Shown in pieces: positions 16,318 through 25,039 of a stretch of DNA of 64,000 nt. Below the pieces are notes generated by a model. The model was not told the origin of the DNA and made no database searches. It was given only the letters and a program-made list of their open reading frames with translations. Numbering within the stretch: the stretch's first letter is position 1; each line of letters begins with the position of its first letter. Made by a program: the position numbers and the translations under genes. The stretch lies in contig CAZZMD010000016.1 of the NCBI GenBank assembly GCA_964655355.1, positions 1-64,000 of the forward strand, given 5' to 3'. This DNA comes from CALGDE01 sp964655355. Lineage in GTDB: Bacteria > Cyanobacteriota > Cyanobacteriia > CACIAM-69d.

Positions 16318-18432
16318 TTAGGCCGTGGCGATCGCCCCGGAATTAATCACCGCCAAGGAACTATCGCGATCACGGAGGGCCTGATAGAGAGCTGCGACTA
16401 CTTCCGCGCGGGTAGCAGGCTTATCGGGGTTAAACACCTTGGAATTGGGATAATTCACCATGGCTTGCTTATTCACCGCCGCCGCCACCTTCGGCACCGC
16501 CCACTTGGGCACCTCCGACACATCCGCCAGGAATGCCACGTCCCCCGCATTGCCATCGGGCCAATCCAAACCACTGGACAGGGACACCAATAATTGCACC
16601 TTTTGCAGCGGGAGATTGGGGCCAAACTGAGTGGTATTCACCCCCGACATAAAGCCCCCTCGATAGGCCGTTTGAATCGCTCCCGCGGCCCAAAATCCCG
16701 ACGGCACATCGGCGAAGGTACGCGCCGATCGCTCCGCCGCAGGATTCAGCACCTGGCTCAACATGGCCGCATATTGGGCGCGGGTAATGGTGGTATCGGG
16801 GCGGAATGACCCATCGGGGAAGCCATTGATTAAGTTCTTGTCCTTCAAGGCCGTGATAAAGTCTGCCGCCCAATGGCCAGAGATATCGCTGAAGGCCGGA
16901 ATCTCGCCGCTGGGGTCAACGATATAGGGCGAACTCACCGCCGACACATCCCCCAGGGCCACCAATGCCTGATAAACCGCCGCCGCCACTTCCGCCCGGT
17001 TCATGGGGGACAGGGGCCGCAAATCCGTCACCCGGGGATAGTTCACCACCAATCGATTGCCCGTCGCCGTTGCGATCGCATTCACCGCATAGCTGGGCAC
17101 CTGGGCGCGATCGCGGAAGAGCCCCAACAATCGGGGATCCCCCGCATCGAGTCCCAGTCCATTGGCCAAGGAAATCAACGCCTGAACCCGGGTTAGGTTT
17201 TGTCCCGGTCGGAACGTGCCATCGGGGAACCCTGCCAAAAATCCCATCTGGGTTGCCTTGGCGATCGCCCCTGCCCCCCAGAAGGACGGCAACACATCGG
17301 AGAACTGCCGCGCCGCTCGCACCAACGGTCGATCAAAGGCCTGGGTCACCAGGGCCGCATACTGCGCCCGATTCAAAATATCGTTGGGGCGGAAGGAACC
17401 ATCGGGATAGCCCGCAATCACACCGCGATCGCGCAACGGCTGAATAAAGGCCGCGGCCCAAGTCCCGGTCACATCATCCACCGGCGTTGGAGAGGGTCCT
17501 GGGGTAGGGGTCGGCGTCGGCGTTGGGGTGGGCGTCGGGGTAGGCGTCGGGCCGGGGGTCGGAGCCGAAGCCCCCGAGGTATCCACCATGCCCTTGGTTT
17601 TGCTGGTGGTCAGTTGATTCCCCACCGCCCGAAGCGTCGTCGCCGTCGCGTTCTGAATATCGTATTTGCCATTATTCCGGAACACATTCCGCCCCGGATC
17701 CTGCGCCGTCCCCACATCCGGTGACGCCTGGAGAATCACCGTCAATCCATCATCCCGATTCCCCTCCAGCACGTTATTACGCAGGACCGGTCGCGCCAAA
17801 TCCGACACCACAATGCCGCTGCGGTTCCCCACCAGGGTATTCCCCTCAATCCGGGATTTCGACGCCCCGCTCACCGCGATGCCAAATCCCGTATTACGGC
17901 AAATATTATTGCGAATCACCCCCGCCGCATCCTTCGCGATGGAGATGCCATTACCGTCATTGTTTTCAAATAAATTGCCCTCCACCACCGGCGCAGAGGA
18001 GCCCGTCAAAAAGACCCCTTCCCGCTTGGAATTCACAAAGGTATTAGCGGCAATGGTGGGATTCGCCGATTCCACCCAGACGCCAGTCCCCCGGCTCGCC
18101 GGGTTCGTCACCGTCACCCCCCGCAGTTGAGACCCATTCGACAGGGCGATCGTTACATTCTGCCCCGCAAACGTGGAACTGAGGAATCGGCCACTGCCCT
18201 GGATCAAAATCCCCTGACCCCGGCTGCCTGCATTCCCCACAACCGACACATTGGCTGGCACCGTCAGGGGAAACCCTTCGCCACTGTCAGCGCTGTATTG
18301 TCCCGGAGCGAGCTGAATCGTATCGCCGCTCTGGGCTTTCGCCAAGGCTGCGGTGATGGTTTTTAGCGGTGCACTCTGACTCCCCGCCGCCCCATCATTG
18401 CCGGCGGCTGGGTTAATGAAATAGGTTGCCAT
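16318..18432 (-). CDS. beta-helix (DUF1565) protein with six SLH domains
   Basis: 704 residues. Residues 1 to about 275 are a DUF1565/right-handed beta-helix of pectate-lyase type (TYFINPAAGNDG, then repeated NNxFxNN-type rungs such as GNLFENNDGNGI and RNNICRNTGFGI). A PTPTPTP-rich linker (about 290-318) joins six S-layer homology domains in two sets of three; each set opens with a WAAxFIxxLxDxxxIxGxPDGSFRP-type SLH unit. SLH domains bind peptidoglycan-linked polymer or the outer membrane. No signal peptide is visible at the N-terminus (MATYFINPAAG), which is odd for a surface protein. It is convergent with the CHAT gene. Confidence 0.88.
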   Translation of the reverse strand: MATYFINPAAGNDGAAGSQSAPLKTITAALAKAQSGDTIQLAPGQYSADSGEGFPLTVPANVSVVGNAGSRGQGILIQGSGRFLSSTFAGQNVTIALSNGSQLRGVTVTNPASRGTGVWVESANPTIAANTFVNSKREGVFLTGSSAPVVEGNLFENNDGNGISIAKDAAGVIRNNICRNTGFGIAVSGASKSRIEGNTLVGNRSGIVVSDLARPVLRNNVLEGNRDDGLTVILQASPDVGTAQDPGRNVFRNNGKYDIQNATATTLRAVGNQLTTSKTKGMVDTSGASAPTPGPTPTPTPTPTPTPTPTPGPSPTPVDDVTGTWAAAFIQPLRDRGVIAGYPDGSFRPNDILNRAQYAALVTQAFDRPLVRAARQFSDVLPSFWGAGAIAKATQMGFLAGFPDGTFRPGQNLTRVQALISLANGLGLDAGDPRLLGLFRDRAQVPSYAVNAIATATGNRLVVNYPRVTDLRPLSPMNRAEVAAAVYQALVALGDVSAVSSPYIVDPSGEIPAFSDISGHWAADFITALKDKNLINGFPDGSFRPDTTITRAQYAAMLSQVLNPAAERSARTFADVPSGFWAAGAIQTAYRGGFMSGVNTTQFGPNLPLQKVQLLVSLSSGLDWPDGNAGDVAFLADVSEVPKWAVPKVAAAVNKQAMVNYPNSKVFNPDKPATRAEVVAALYQALRDRDSSLAVINSGAIATA

Positions 18433-18911
18433 GGAGGTTCAAACTGTGAGGTGAAACGTCGATGATGTAAGGCTTTGGGATTGAGGGCTTGGACTGAAGT
18501 CGCGGACAAGGCTTTTGGCCAAATATAGCCCTTGGCTTCGGGTCTCATCCACTGGTTGTTACAGCCCAACGGATTTTCCACACCGATCGCAAGGAACCGC
18601 CTTCGCCCCCACGCATACTTCTGATCCCGCCAGTTCCAGTCAATAGCACCAGTCAATAGCAGAAGGGGTTGAAGCCTTAGAGCGGTTATTTAGGGCGGTG
18701 ATTTGGAGCCGTGATCAGGTTATTAATCGAACATCCGGGATTCGGGAGGCGCTACTGTGTAGTAAGGAGTGTGGTCATCATCCAAGGCCAGGACTCCACG
18801 GGTGTATCGAATGCGTCGGTATGGATGGTGAACCATTGCGGCAGGGAACTGGGTTCCGCCGGGTCTGTGGTCGCCATGCCGCGACATTAGCTACTCCCTC
18901 ACGGCCATCCT
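18433..18911. other. 479-bp intergenic region between divergent genes
   Basis: It lies between the starts of the SLH gene (minus) and the receiver/GGDEF gene (plus), so it should hold both promoters. A short direct repeat (CCAGTCAATAGCA twice, near 18639-18662) is seen. A 73-codon frame at 18698-18919 has no family features and overlaps the next start, so I do not call it. Confidence 0.5.
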
Positions 18912-20240
18912 ATGTCTGATTATTCTGAGCGTTTCGCCGCTGGTCCGTCTTCGAATGAGAATGACGCGAATGGCGCATCGGCTAGTCCCTCTCAAGAGGA
19001 AACCGCGGCCTTACCCCTGCGATCGCCCCAGGGCGAGGAGTCGTCTTCAGACCAAGCGGTTGTTCCATTGGATACCGGGACACCGGACCCGGAAGGGCGA
19101 TCGCTGTTGCCGTCCCTCCAGGATGCGCGGATTTTAATTTATGATTTGCCGTTCCGATCGCGGCGATCGCCCGGTGATGACTGGAGCCCCAACCCGGGTT
19201 TAGCGCCGTCGGAAAATAATGCGCAAATGATCCGCCAGCTCAAGCGGTGGGGCTATGACGTGGACTGGGTCACCCAGCGGCAGCAATGCTTGGACTATTG
19301 CGATCAGCATTTGCCCAGCGCCCTTATTTTGATGGCCAGCACCCTGACCCCAGACGTGTTGGAAACCTGTCAAACCCTCATTCCTCTACTGGGGGACGGG
19401 GGCCCACCGCTGTTGGTGCTTGCCCCGTACAAATCGTCGCCCCATCTGATCCATCCGATCCTGGCCACGGGCATTGCGGAATATCTGCCCCATCCCCTAT
19501 CCGCCGAATTGCTGGTGCAACGGGTCGATCGCCTGGTGCACCTCTACCAATCCACGGTGGATATGCGCCAGCAATATAAGCGGGAACGGCAATTAATCGA
19601 GCGCCTCCTCCAAACCAATGCCATTCTGCACCAGACCCAGGACGAGGTCACCAAACTCACCAGCACCAGCGATCGCCTAACCCAACTGCCCAATCGCTCC
19701 GGACTGGAGGAACGGCTACACCAGGAATGGCGACGGCTCGCCCGAGATTATGAAACCCTGAGCGTGGTCACCCTCACCCTGGATGACTTTGCCCAGTTCA
19801 AAACCCTGTATGGCGTCGTCGCCGGGGATCAATTCCTCCAGGATGTGGCCACCGCCCTCCGCGCCTCCCTTAAGCGCCCGGCCGACTTCCTAGCCCGCAC
19901 CGGTCACGACACCTTCTCCGCCATCCTCCCCGGCACCCAACACCATGGGGCAATGCACGTAGCAAAACGACTGATCCAAACGGTCCATGGGGTTGCGATT
20001 CCCCACCTGCCTCACGGCACTTCCTTGCGTTCCTCGATGGGGGGCAACGAGGATTTAATGACCGCCCAAATCGTCAATGTCTGCGCCGGGGTCACCACCC
20101 AAATTCCCGACACCAACGTATCGTCCTTCGCCCTGTTAGCAATGGCGGAAAAAGCCCTGGACGAAGCCCGAGCCCAAGGGGGCGATCGCGCCGTTTATCT
20201 CCCCGGTCCCTCCACCCCTGAGCCCCCGCCAGAGCGATAG
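18912..20240 (+). CDS. degenerate receiver-GGDEF signalling protein
   Basis: 442 residues. After a disordered leader of about 70 residues comes a receiver-like domain (about 72-220) that lacks the expected landmarks: where an Asp should end the third strand the sequence reads SALILMASTL, and the conserved Lys-Pro near the end is HP (AEYLPHPLSAELLVQRVDRL). A coiled linker leads to a GGDEF-like domain (about 255-425) with LTQLPNRSGLEERLHQEW, but the signature GG[D/E]EF is GHDTF (LARTGHDTFSAILPG). Both phosphorylation and cyclic-di-GMP synthesis are therefore unlikely. It may be a binding or scaffold protein. It converges on tsaD with a 16-bp gap. Confidence 0.8.
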   Translation: MSDYSERFAAGPSSNENDANGASASPSQEETAALPLRSPQGEESSSDQAVVPLDTGTPDPEGRSLLPSLQDARILIYDLPFRSRRSPGDDWSPNPGLAPSENNAQMIRQLKRWGYDVDWVTQRQQCLDYCDQHLPSALILMASTLTPDVLETCQTLIPLLGDGGPPLLVLAPYKSSPHLIHPILATGIAEYLPHPLSAELLVQRVDRLVHLYQSTVDMRQQYKRERQLIERLLQTNAILHQTQDEVTKLTSTSDRLTQLPNRSGLEERLHQEWRRLARDYETLSVVTLTLDDFAQFKTLYGVVAGDQFLQDVATALRASLKRPADFLARTGHDTFSAILPGTQHHGAMHVAKRLIQTVHGVAIPHLPHGTSLRSSMGGNEDLMTAQIVNVCAGVTTQIPDTNVSSFALLAMAEKALDEARAQGGDRAVYLPGPSTPEPPPER

Positions 20241-20256
20241 TTACTTAGCCAGAAGC

Positions 20257-21333
20257 CTACCGATAAAGCTGCATCACATCGGTCACCGGCATCCGAGAAC
20301 TAGCCTTCAGGGTCAGGGGCGATCGCCGGCCCGCCGCGAAATGTTCCGACGCCGCACAGGCAATCATCGCCGCATTGTCGGTGCAATAGCGCATGGGCGG
20401 AAAAATCACTCGAATGCCCAAGGGCTCCCCAGCGTCCTGGAGCGCCGCCCGTAGCCCCCGATTTGCCGCCACACCGCCGCCCACGACTACGGTGGACAGA
20501 TTCAGATTTTGAGCGGCAGCGATCGCCCGTTTCACCAACGCCTTCACCACCGCCGCCTGAAAACTGGCCGCAATATCGGCGATCGGCAACGGAGCGTCTG
20601 AATTGCCGTTGCGCAATTGTTCTTTTTCCAGCTTTTCTCGCTCTAATTTTTCAACGAGATAGCGCACCGCCGTTTTCAGACCGCTAAAACTGCTGTCATA
20701 GGGATGAAAGCCCCCCTCCGGCAATGAGACCCGCCCCTCCGGCAACGGAAATGCCTTAGGATTCCCCGTCGCCGCCAACTTATCGATCACGGGACCACCG
20801 GGATAGCCCAAATCCAACAGCCGCGCCACCTTATCAAACGCCTCCCCCGCCGCATCATCTCGGGTCTGCCCCACCAGCTCATACTCCCCACACCCCTTCA
20901 CCGCGATCAAACTTGTGTGCCCCCCCGACACCAACAGACACACAAACGGCGGCTGAAGCTGGGGATCCGTCAGGTATGACGCATAAATATGCCCCTCCAG
21001 GTGGTGCACCCCCAAAAACGGCTTATCATGCACCATCGCCAACGTTTTCGCCGCTGTCAGCCCCGTCAACAACGCCCCCACCAGCCCCGGCGCACAGGTC
21101 GCCGACACCACGTCAATATCCCCCCATCCCACCTGGGCATCAGCTAAGGCCTGGGCGATCGCCGGATTAATCGCCGCCACATGCTGCCGGGAGGCCACCT
21201 CTGGCACAACCCCCCCATACTCCGCATGGACTTCCATCTGGGACGCAACAACACTACTCAAGACTTCACGCTTGTTTACAAGCGCCACGGCAGTTTCATC
21301 ACAACTTGTTTCAATTGCTAAAGCGGTAGCCAT
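20257..21333 (-). CDS. tsaD: tRNA N6-adenosine threonylcarbamoyltransferase
   Basis: 358 residues. It transfers threonylcarbamoyl to A37 of ANN-decoding tRNAs, with TsaB/TsaE. The ASKHA-fold motifs are intact: ALAIETSCDETAVALV at the start, the metal-binding HHLEGHIYA (two His), LVSGGHTSLI and the C-terminal CTDNAAMIACA. The length fits the family (about 340-360). It is divergent from psaF, with about 240 bp between the coding starts. Confidence 0.96.
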   Translation of the reverse strand: MATALAIETSCDETAVALVNKREVLSSVVASQMEVHAEYGGVVPEVASRQHVAAINPAIAQALADAQVGWGDIDVVSATCAPGLVGALLTGLTAAKTLAMVHDKPFLGVHHLEGHIYASYLTDPQLQPPFVCLLVSGGHTSLIAVKGCGEYELVGQTRDDAAGEAFDKVARLLDLGYPGGPVIDKLAATGNPKAFPLPEGRVSLPEGGFHPYDSSFSGLKTAVRYLVEKLEREKLEKEQLRNGNSDAPLPIADIAASFQAAVVKALVKRAIAAAQNLNLSTVVVGGGVAANRGLRAALQDAGEPLGIRVIFPPMRYCTDNAAMIACAASEHFAAGRRSPLTLKASSRMPVTDVMQLYR

Positions 21334-21576
21334 GACTCGTGATCCTGCCTGATATTTTGTGGGGATATGACGGCTGCAATCCCTAAGCTGGGGACCGTTT
21401 GGTCAGTCCCGTCGGGAGCATTGATCCATCCAGATCGACGTTTGCGACATCGTGGCCTATCGAACACCGATCCAGGGGAAGTTTATTTGAGAATTTCTCA
21501 GGAATTTCCAGGGGCGATCGCAGCCGAACCGTCTGTAACAAACCAGTATTGTTTCATAACAGCAAGGAAACAATCC

Positions 21577-22059
21577 ATGCGACACCTGTTTGCTATCGTC
21601 CTTGCAGCCTTTTTGTGGGTGGGCATCGTTCCCGTTGCAAAGGCTGACTACTATTCCAACTTGACCCCCTGTGGTGAGAATGCTGCCTTTGTGCAGCGTG
21701 CGCAGGCGGCAACGACCGCCCAAGACACAGCCCGTTTCGAGAGCTACTCCACCCTATTGTGCGGTGAAGAAGGTCTGCCCCACCTAATCGTGGACGGCAA
21801 CCTGAAGCACCTCGCGGAGTTCGTGATCCCCGGCGTCATGTTCCTGTACATCGCCGGCTGGATTGGCTGGGTGGGTCGGTCCTACCTGCAAGCCATTAAG
21901 GCTGACAAGAAGCCCGAAGACAAGGAAATCGTTATCGATGTGCCCTTGGCAGTGAAGTGCTCCTTGACCGGCTTTGCGTGGCCTCTGACCGCCTTCGGGG
22001 AGTTCAGCAGCGGCAAAATGTTTGCGAGCGAGAGCGAAATCACCGTTTCTCCTCGCTAG
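21577..22059 (+). CDS. psaF: photosystem I subunit III (plastocyanin/cyt c6 docking)
   Basis: 160 residues from the ATG at 21577, chosen because AAGGAA lies just upstream and because a signal peptide begins there (RHLFAIVLAAFLWVGIVPVA, cleavage after AKA near residue 23); the same frame is open upstream but non-homologous. The mature part starts DYYSNLTPC and has the lumenal cysteine pair, then one membrane helix (FVIPGVMFLYIAGWIGWVG). The C-terminus, PLAVKCSLTGFAWPLTAFGE, is typical of PsaF. It sits on the lumenal face of PSI. psaJ follows 179 bp later. Confidence 0.97.
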   Translation: MRHLFAIVLAAFLWVGIVPVAKADYYSNLTPCGENAAFVQRAQAATTAQDTARFESYSTLLCGEEGLPHLIVDGNLKHLAEFVIPGVMFLYIAGWIGWVGRSYLQAIKADKKPEDKEIVIDVPLAVKCSLTGFAWPLTAFGEFSSGKMFASESEITVSPR

Positions 22060-22238
22060 AGCGCGACAGGCCGCGGCAGACGGATAGTGGGTCCATTTCT
22101 ATGAGTTCTTCTATGAATTTCATCGAGTGAATTCCATCGAGATGGATACCCATTGTCTGGCTCTGGCGTCGTCATATCGCCCCTGACCCTGCCCCTTTGA
22201 GACCTAGTCCCTAGCCCCCTATTTCGGGAGAGTTTTCC

Positions 22239-22364
22239 ATGAAAGATCTGCAACGGTATCTATCCAGTGCACCGGTTTTGGCTGCCCTGTGGATGACCAT
22301 CACCGCCGGTATCTTGATCGAATTCAACCGGTTCGTCCCCGATATGCTGACGACCCCGTTCTAA
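22239..22364 (+). CDS. psaJ: photosystem I subunit IX
   Basis: 41 residues: MKDLQRYLSSAPVLAALWM, then TITAGILIEFNRFVPDMLTT and PF. It is one transmembrane helix. The length and sequence match PsaJ, which packs against PsaF and the PSI core. GGGAG lies 8-12 bases before the start. A terminator follows directly. Confidence 0.97.
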   Translation: MKDLQRYLSSAPVLAALWMTITAGILIEFNRFVPDMLTTPF

Positions 22365-22377
22365 GCATTGTTGGCTT

Positions 22378-22398
22378 ATCCCCATTGGGGGATTTTTT
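22378..22398 (+). terminator. intrinsic terminator after psaJ
   Basis: ATCCCC (22378-22383), loop ATT, GGGGGAT, then six T. It separates psaFJ from psaL, so psaL probably has its own promoter or depends on read-through. Confidence 0.75.
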
Positions 22399-22575
22399 AT
22401 TGCTGTGATTGTTTAGGCTGCGCGTCTCTCGTCTCCAAACCTCATTCATTGGGCTTCGGCATCAATGATGGGTTGAGTGTTGGCGGCGATCGCCCAAGCC
22501 TGAGCTGGGCGTGGCAGTCCTTAGATAGGGCTCACGTTCAACCCCGTTAATCCTGTGTTTGGAGAGAAATCAGTC

Positions 22576-23064
22576 ATGACTGCCGTTTCCCACACCGGTG
22601 ATCCCCAGGTCGGCAACCTGGCGACACCCCTCAATTCTTCCGCCTTCAGCAAAGCTTTTATCCAAGCTCTGCCCGCCTATCGCCCCAACCTGTCCGGCTT
22701 CCGCCGCGGCTTGGAAGTCGGCATGGCCCACGGCTATTTGCTCTATGGTCCCTTTGCCGTCTTGGGTCCCCTGCGCCTCAGCGACGAATTCGGCGATTTA
22801 GCCGGTCTGTTGGCGAGCATCGGTTTGGTCTCCATCCTGACCGTTTGCCTATCCATCTATGGCGCAACCGGCAGCGGAGCCCCCGTAGCCACCATCACCA
22901 CCCCCAACCCTCCCGAGGAGCTGGGCACCAAGGCCGGCTGGAGCGAGTTCGCTAGCGGCTTCCTAATTGGCGGCTGTGGCGGTGCCTTCTTCGCCTTCTT
23001 CCTGTGCACCACCCCCTACGTGGCACCTTTGGTGGAGATCACCCGCGGCGTTTGGTCCTCGTAA
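22576..23064 (+). CDS. psaL: photosystem I subunit XI
   Basis: 162 residues from the ATG at 22576, with GGAGAGAAA 6-14 bases upstream. The N-terminal block (DPQVGNLATPLNSSAF), FRRGLEVGMAHGYLLYGPF and the glycine-rich third helix (FLIGGCGGAFFAFFLCTTP) are diagnostic. PsaL has three membrane helices and forms the contact surface of PSI oligomers. It lies 211 bp after psaJ on the same strand; no psaI was found nearby. This psaF-psaJ-psaL order is, from memory, the one linked to tetrameric PSI. Confidence 0.97.
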   Translation: MTAVSHTGDPQVGNLATPLNSSAFSKAFIQALPAYRPNLSGFRRGLEVGMAHGYLLYGPFAVLGPLRLSDEFGDLAGLLASIGLVSILTVCLSIYGATGSGAPVATITTPNPPEELGTKAGWSEFASGFLIGGCGGAFFAFFLCTTPYVAPLVEITRGVWSS

Positions 23065-23143
23065 GAGACGCAGCAAAATAGGCTTGATAGGTTAGTTAGC
23101 CTTAGCCTGTTGCCCGATGTAGCAATGGGCTTGAAAGCACTCG

Positions 23144-23185
23144 AAAAGGGAGCTTGTTTCCAGATTAGGAAGCGAGCTCCCTTTT
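23144..23185 (+). terminator. intrinsic terminator after psaL
   Basis: AAAAGGGAGCT (23144-23154) pairs with AGCTCCCTTTT (23175-23185), the stem extends by a T-G and a G-C pair, and a T run ends the element. A related copy lies at 24254-24290. Confidence 0.85.
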
Positions 23186-23325
23186 TGATTCACTCGCATT
23201 TGATTCATTAATCCTGACCGGGAAGAAACGTGAACCGGGTTAAGAATACCTGTAAAATCCTGCGGCTCTTTTTTTTCCTCGACAGAATGGGAATAGGCCT
23301 TAAAACGCCTTATGGATAGCATCTT

Positions 23326-24186
23326 ATGGATAACACTATGGATCATTTTGATCGTTTTTCTGGACTCATTCAGGTCGATGAATATAGCGTCCAAAATGCA
23401 TTATCTTTAGCGATCGCCTGTGCATTAGCCCACGGTCCAGGCAATGGAGAAGATGAAGGCAAATATAACGAGATCAGAAAAGCAAGAGTAGAATCCTGGG
23501 GATTTAAATTTCATGGCTTTATTAGTACTTTAAAAAGCCATGATGTCGACACTCAATGCTATGTCATGTCCGATGATGCCAATGTCGTTGTTATATTTCG
23601 GGGAAGCGACACAGCCAACGATTGGCTCGCCAATTTCCAAGCAGTTTATGATCCCGGTCCCTTAGAGGGAACCTGGGTTCATGAGGGGTTTCAGGATGCG
23701 CTATATCCTGGGGTTATGGCAATTACGAAGCTCTTAGATCAGGCCATGACCGGCGATAAAAAGCTTTGGGTTACGGGCCATAGTTTAGGGGGAGCGCTCT
23801 GTTCTTTGTACGCGGGAATGCTCATCGCAAATTCCTATTCAGTCTATGGCGTTTATACGTTTGGTAGTCCTCGCCCTGGCAATAAAGATTTTAGAAAAGC
23901 CCTAAACGAAAAAATTGAGGGACCCCATTACAGGGTGGTAAATGCTGGGGATATTGTCCCCCACGTCCCACCGGAGCCGTTTTATCATCACCCTGGTGAA
24001 CGCATCATCCTAAAGGATGGGGAAAAGGTGCGTTCCGATCAATCTTGGTTTGAAGAAAGAGTTGAAGCGCTGAAAGTATTTATTTCCGATGCTATCAACT
24101 TGCTGGATGTCAATGACAACCATAGTTTGATGGCCGAGGGGGAAGGGTATATCCCTCAGCTGATTAAGGATTTGGATCAGGCTTAA
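23326..24186 (+). CDS. class 3 lipase-family protein
   Basis: 286 residues, alpha/beta hydrolase. The nucleophile elbow is VTGHSLGGALCSLYAG with Ser153; NVVVIFRGSDTANDWLANF is the oxyanion-side block, GDIVPHVPPE supplies the likely Asp and the HHPGE region the likely His. It is probably a triacylglycerol or membrane-lipid lipase; no signal peptide is seen. The reading frame is clearly AT-richer than the PSI genes beside it and it stands alone between two related hairpin sequences, which suggests acquisition by transfer (inference). The start at 23326 has no good ribosome site; Met5 at 23338 is an alternative. Confidence 0.85.
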   Translation: MDNTMDHFDRFSGLIQVDEYSVQNALSLAIACALAHGPGNGEDEGKYNEIRKARVESWGFKFHGFISTLKSHDVDTQCYVMSDDANVVVIFRGSDTANDWLANFQAVYDPGPLEGTWVHEGFQDALYPGVMAITKLLDQAMTGDKKLWVTGHSLGGALCSLYAGMLIANSYSVYGVYTFGSPRPGNKDFRKALNEKIEGPHYRVVNAGDIVPHVPPEPFYHHPGERIILKDGEKVRSDQSWFEERVEALKVFISDAINLLDVNDNHSLMAEGEGYIPQLIKDLDQA

Positions 24187-24253
24187 ATCACTTCGATCTT
24201 AAGGGGTAATCGTTTAATCGCTGGCCTACATGAATGAGCGAAAGGAGAATTGC

Positions 24254-24290
24254 AAAGGGAGCTTGGTTCCACATTGGGAGGCAGGCTCTT
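24254..24290 (+). repeat. diverged copy of the psaL terminator sequence
   Basis: AAAGGGAGCTTGGTTCCA then CATTGGGAGGCAGGCTCTTT matches AAAGGGAGCTTGTTTCCA then GATTAGGAAGCGAGCTCCCT of the psaL terminator at most positions. Here the right arm is degraded (GGCTCTTT), so pairing is weaker. It is 68 bp after the lipase stop and may still act as its terminator. Confidence 0.6.
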
Positions 24291-24378
24291 TGGGGATTTG
24301 AGTATCCTTGTTCTCGCACCTTTGCCTAAAATTCTGTAGCACGATTGAGCAGGGGGCACCCTAGGCGAGCGGACCTTT

Positions 24379-24855
24379 CTATCCAGTCGCGATCGCATTA
24401 TTACGCTGCAAAACGAGACCAACTGCGGCAAAACCTTCATTGCCCTCGAGCTGACCCTCAATGCGCTTAATAATCTCAAAACCTTCAGATAGATAAAGAT
24501 CCAAGGCCGGTGTATTGCCCTCAAGCACTTCAATTATCATTTCGGGGGCTGAGTGTGTGGCTGCATGTCGAACTAATGCGCGTCCTACGCCCTTCCGATA
24601 AAACTGAGGATCGACATATAGCCACGCGAGTTCTTCATCGCTGTATGCAATAAATCCCCGTACAATCTGGTCCACTTCAGCAACAAAGAGTTGATCGTCG
24701 AAAAGACCTTCGGTGTCAGCCGTTTGAGCAAGGGATAAAAAGGCATCCGTCCCAACGGTTAATCTGAGTTCGTCGAGGCGCGATGTGTCGTGTATCTGGC
24801 ACAGTCGGGGCCAGTCGGTCGGCTCGTAGGGACGTATCTCTATCTTCAGCATCAA
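24379..24855 (-). CDS. GNAT-family N-acetyltransferase
   Basis: 158 residues (start at 24855 or the next Met at 24852). It has the GNAT acetyl-CoA fold: IEIRPYEPTDWPRLCQIHD at the start, VRGFIAYSDEELAWLYVDPQ, then the acetyl-CoA loop FYRKGVGRALVRHA and EGNTPALDLYLSEGFEIIKR. The substrate is unknown. Base composition is lower in GC than most of the window, as for the lipase gene it converges with. Confidence 0.85.
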   Translation of the reverse strand: MMLKIEIRPYEPTDWPRLCQIHDTSRLDELRLTVGTDAFLSLAQTADTEGLFDDQLFVAEVDQIVRGFIAYSDEELAWLYVDPQFYRKGVGRALVRHAATHSAPEMIIEVLEGNTPALDLYLSEGFEIIKRIEGQLEGNEGFAAVGLVLQRNNAIATG

Positions 24856-25039
24856 ATCTTCAGCCTCAACGGATTAGGGGATTGGTTGGCGTTCAATTAC
24901 CAATTAAGGGGAATCGCAGTTTTAGCCGATTGGTAAGGCAAGTTCTCCGATGCTTGGCCTAGAGCCAGGAGGATAATCACTGGCTGACGTTGAAATCGTT
25001 GAAATCGCATAGTGGCGATCGCCCCCATTTCCCCAACCT

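Noticed and set aside
16873..17724. Overlapping plus-strand frames across the SLH gene
   Set aside because: Their His/Arg/Pro-rich translation mirrors the antisense of SLH repeats; the SLH reading is unambiguous.
18698..18919. 73-codon plus-strand frame upstream of the receiver/GGDEF gene
   Set aside because: No domain, no ribosome site, and it overlaps the next start.
21367..21576. 70-residue N-terminal extension of PsaF
   Set aside because: It lacks PsaF homology; the signal peptide and ribosome site place the start at 21577.
22365..22575. A possible psaI between psaJ and psaL
   Set aside because: No frame encodes the expected 35-40-residue helix; the only long frame is Cys/Gly-rich without PsaI features.
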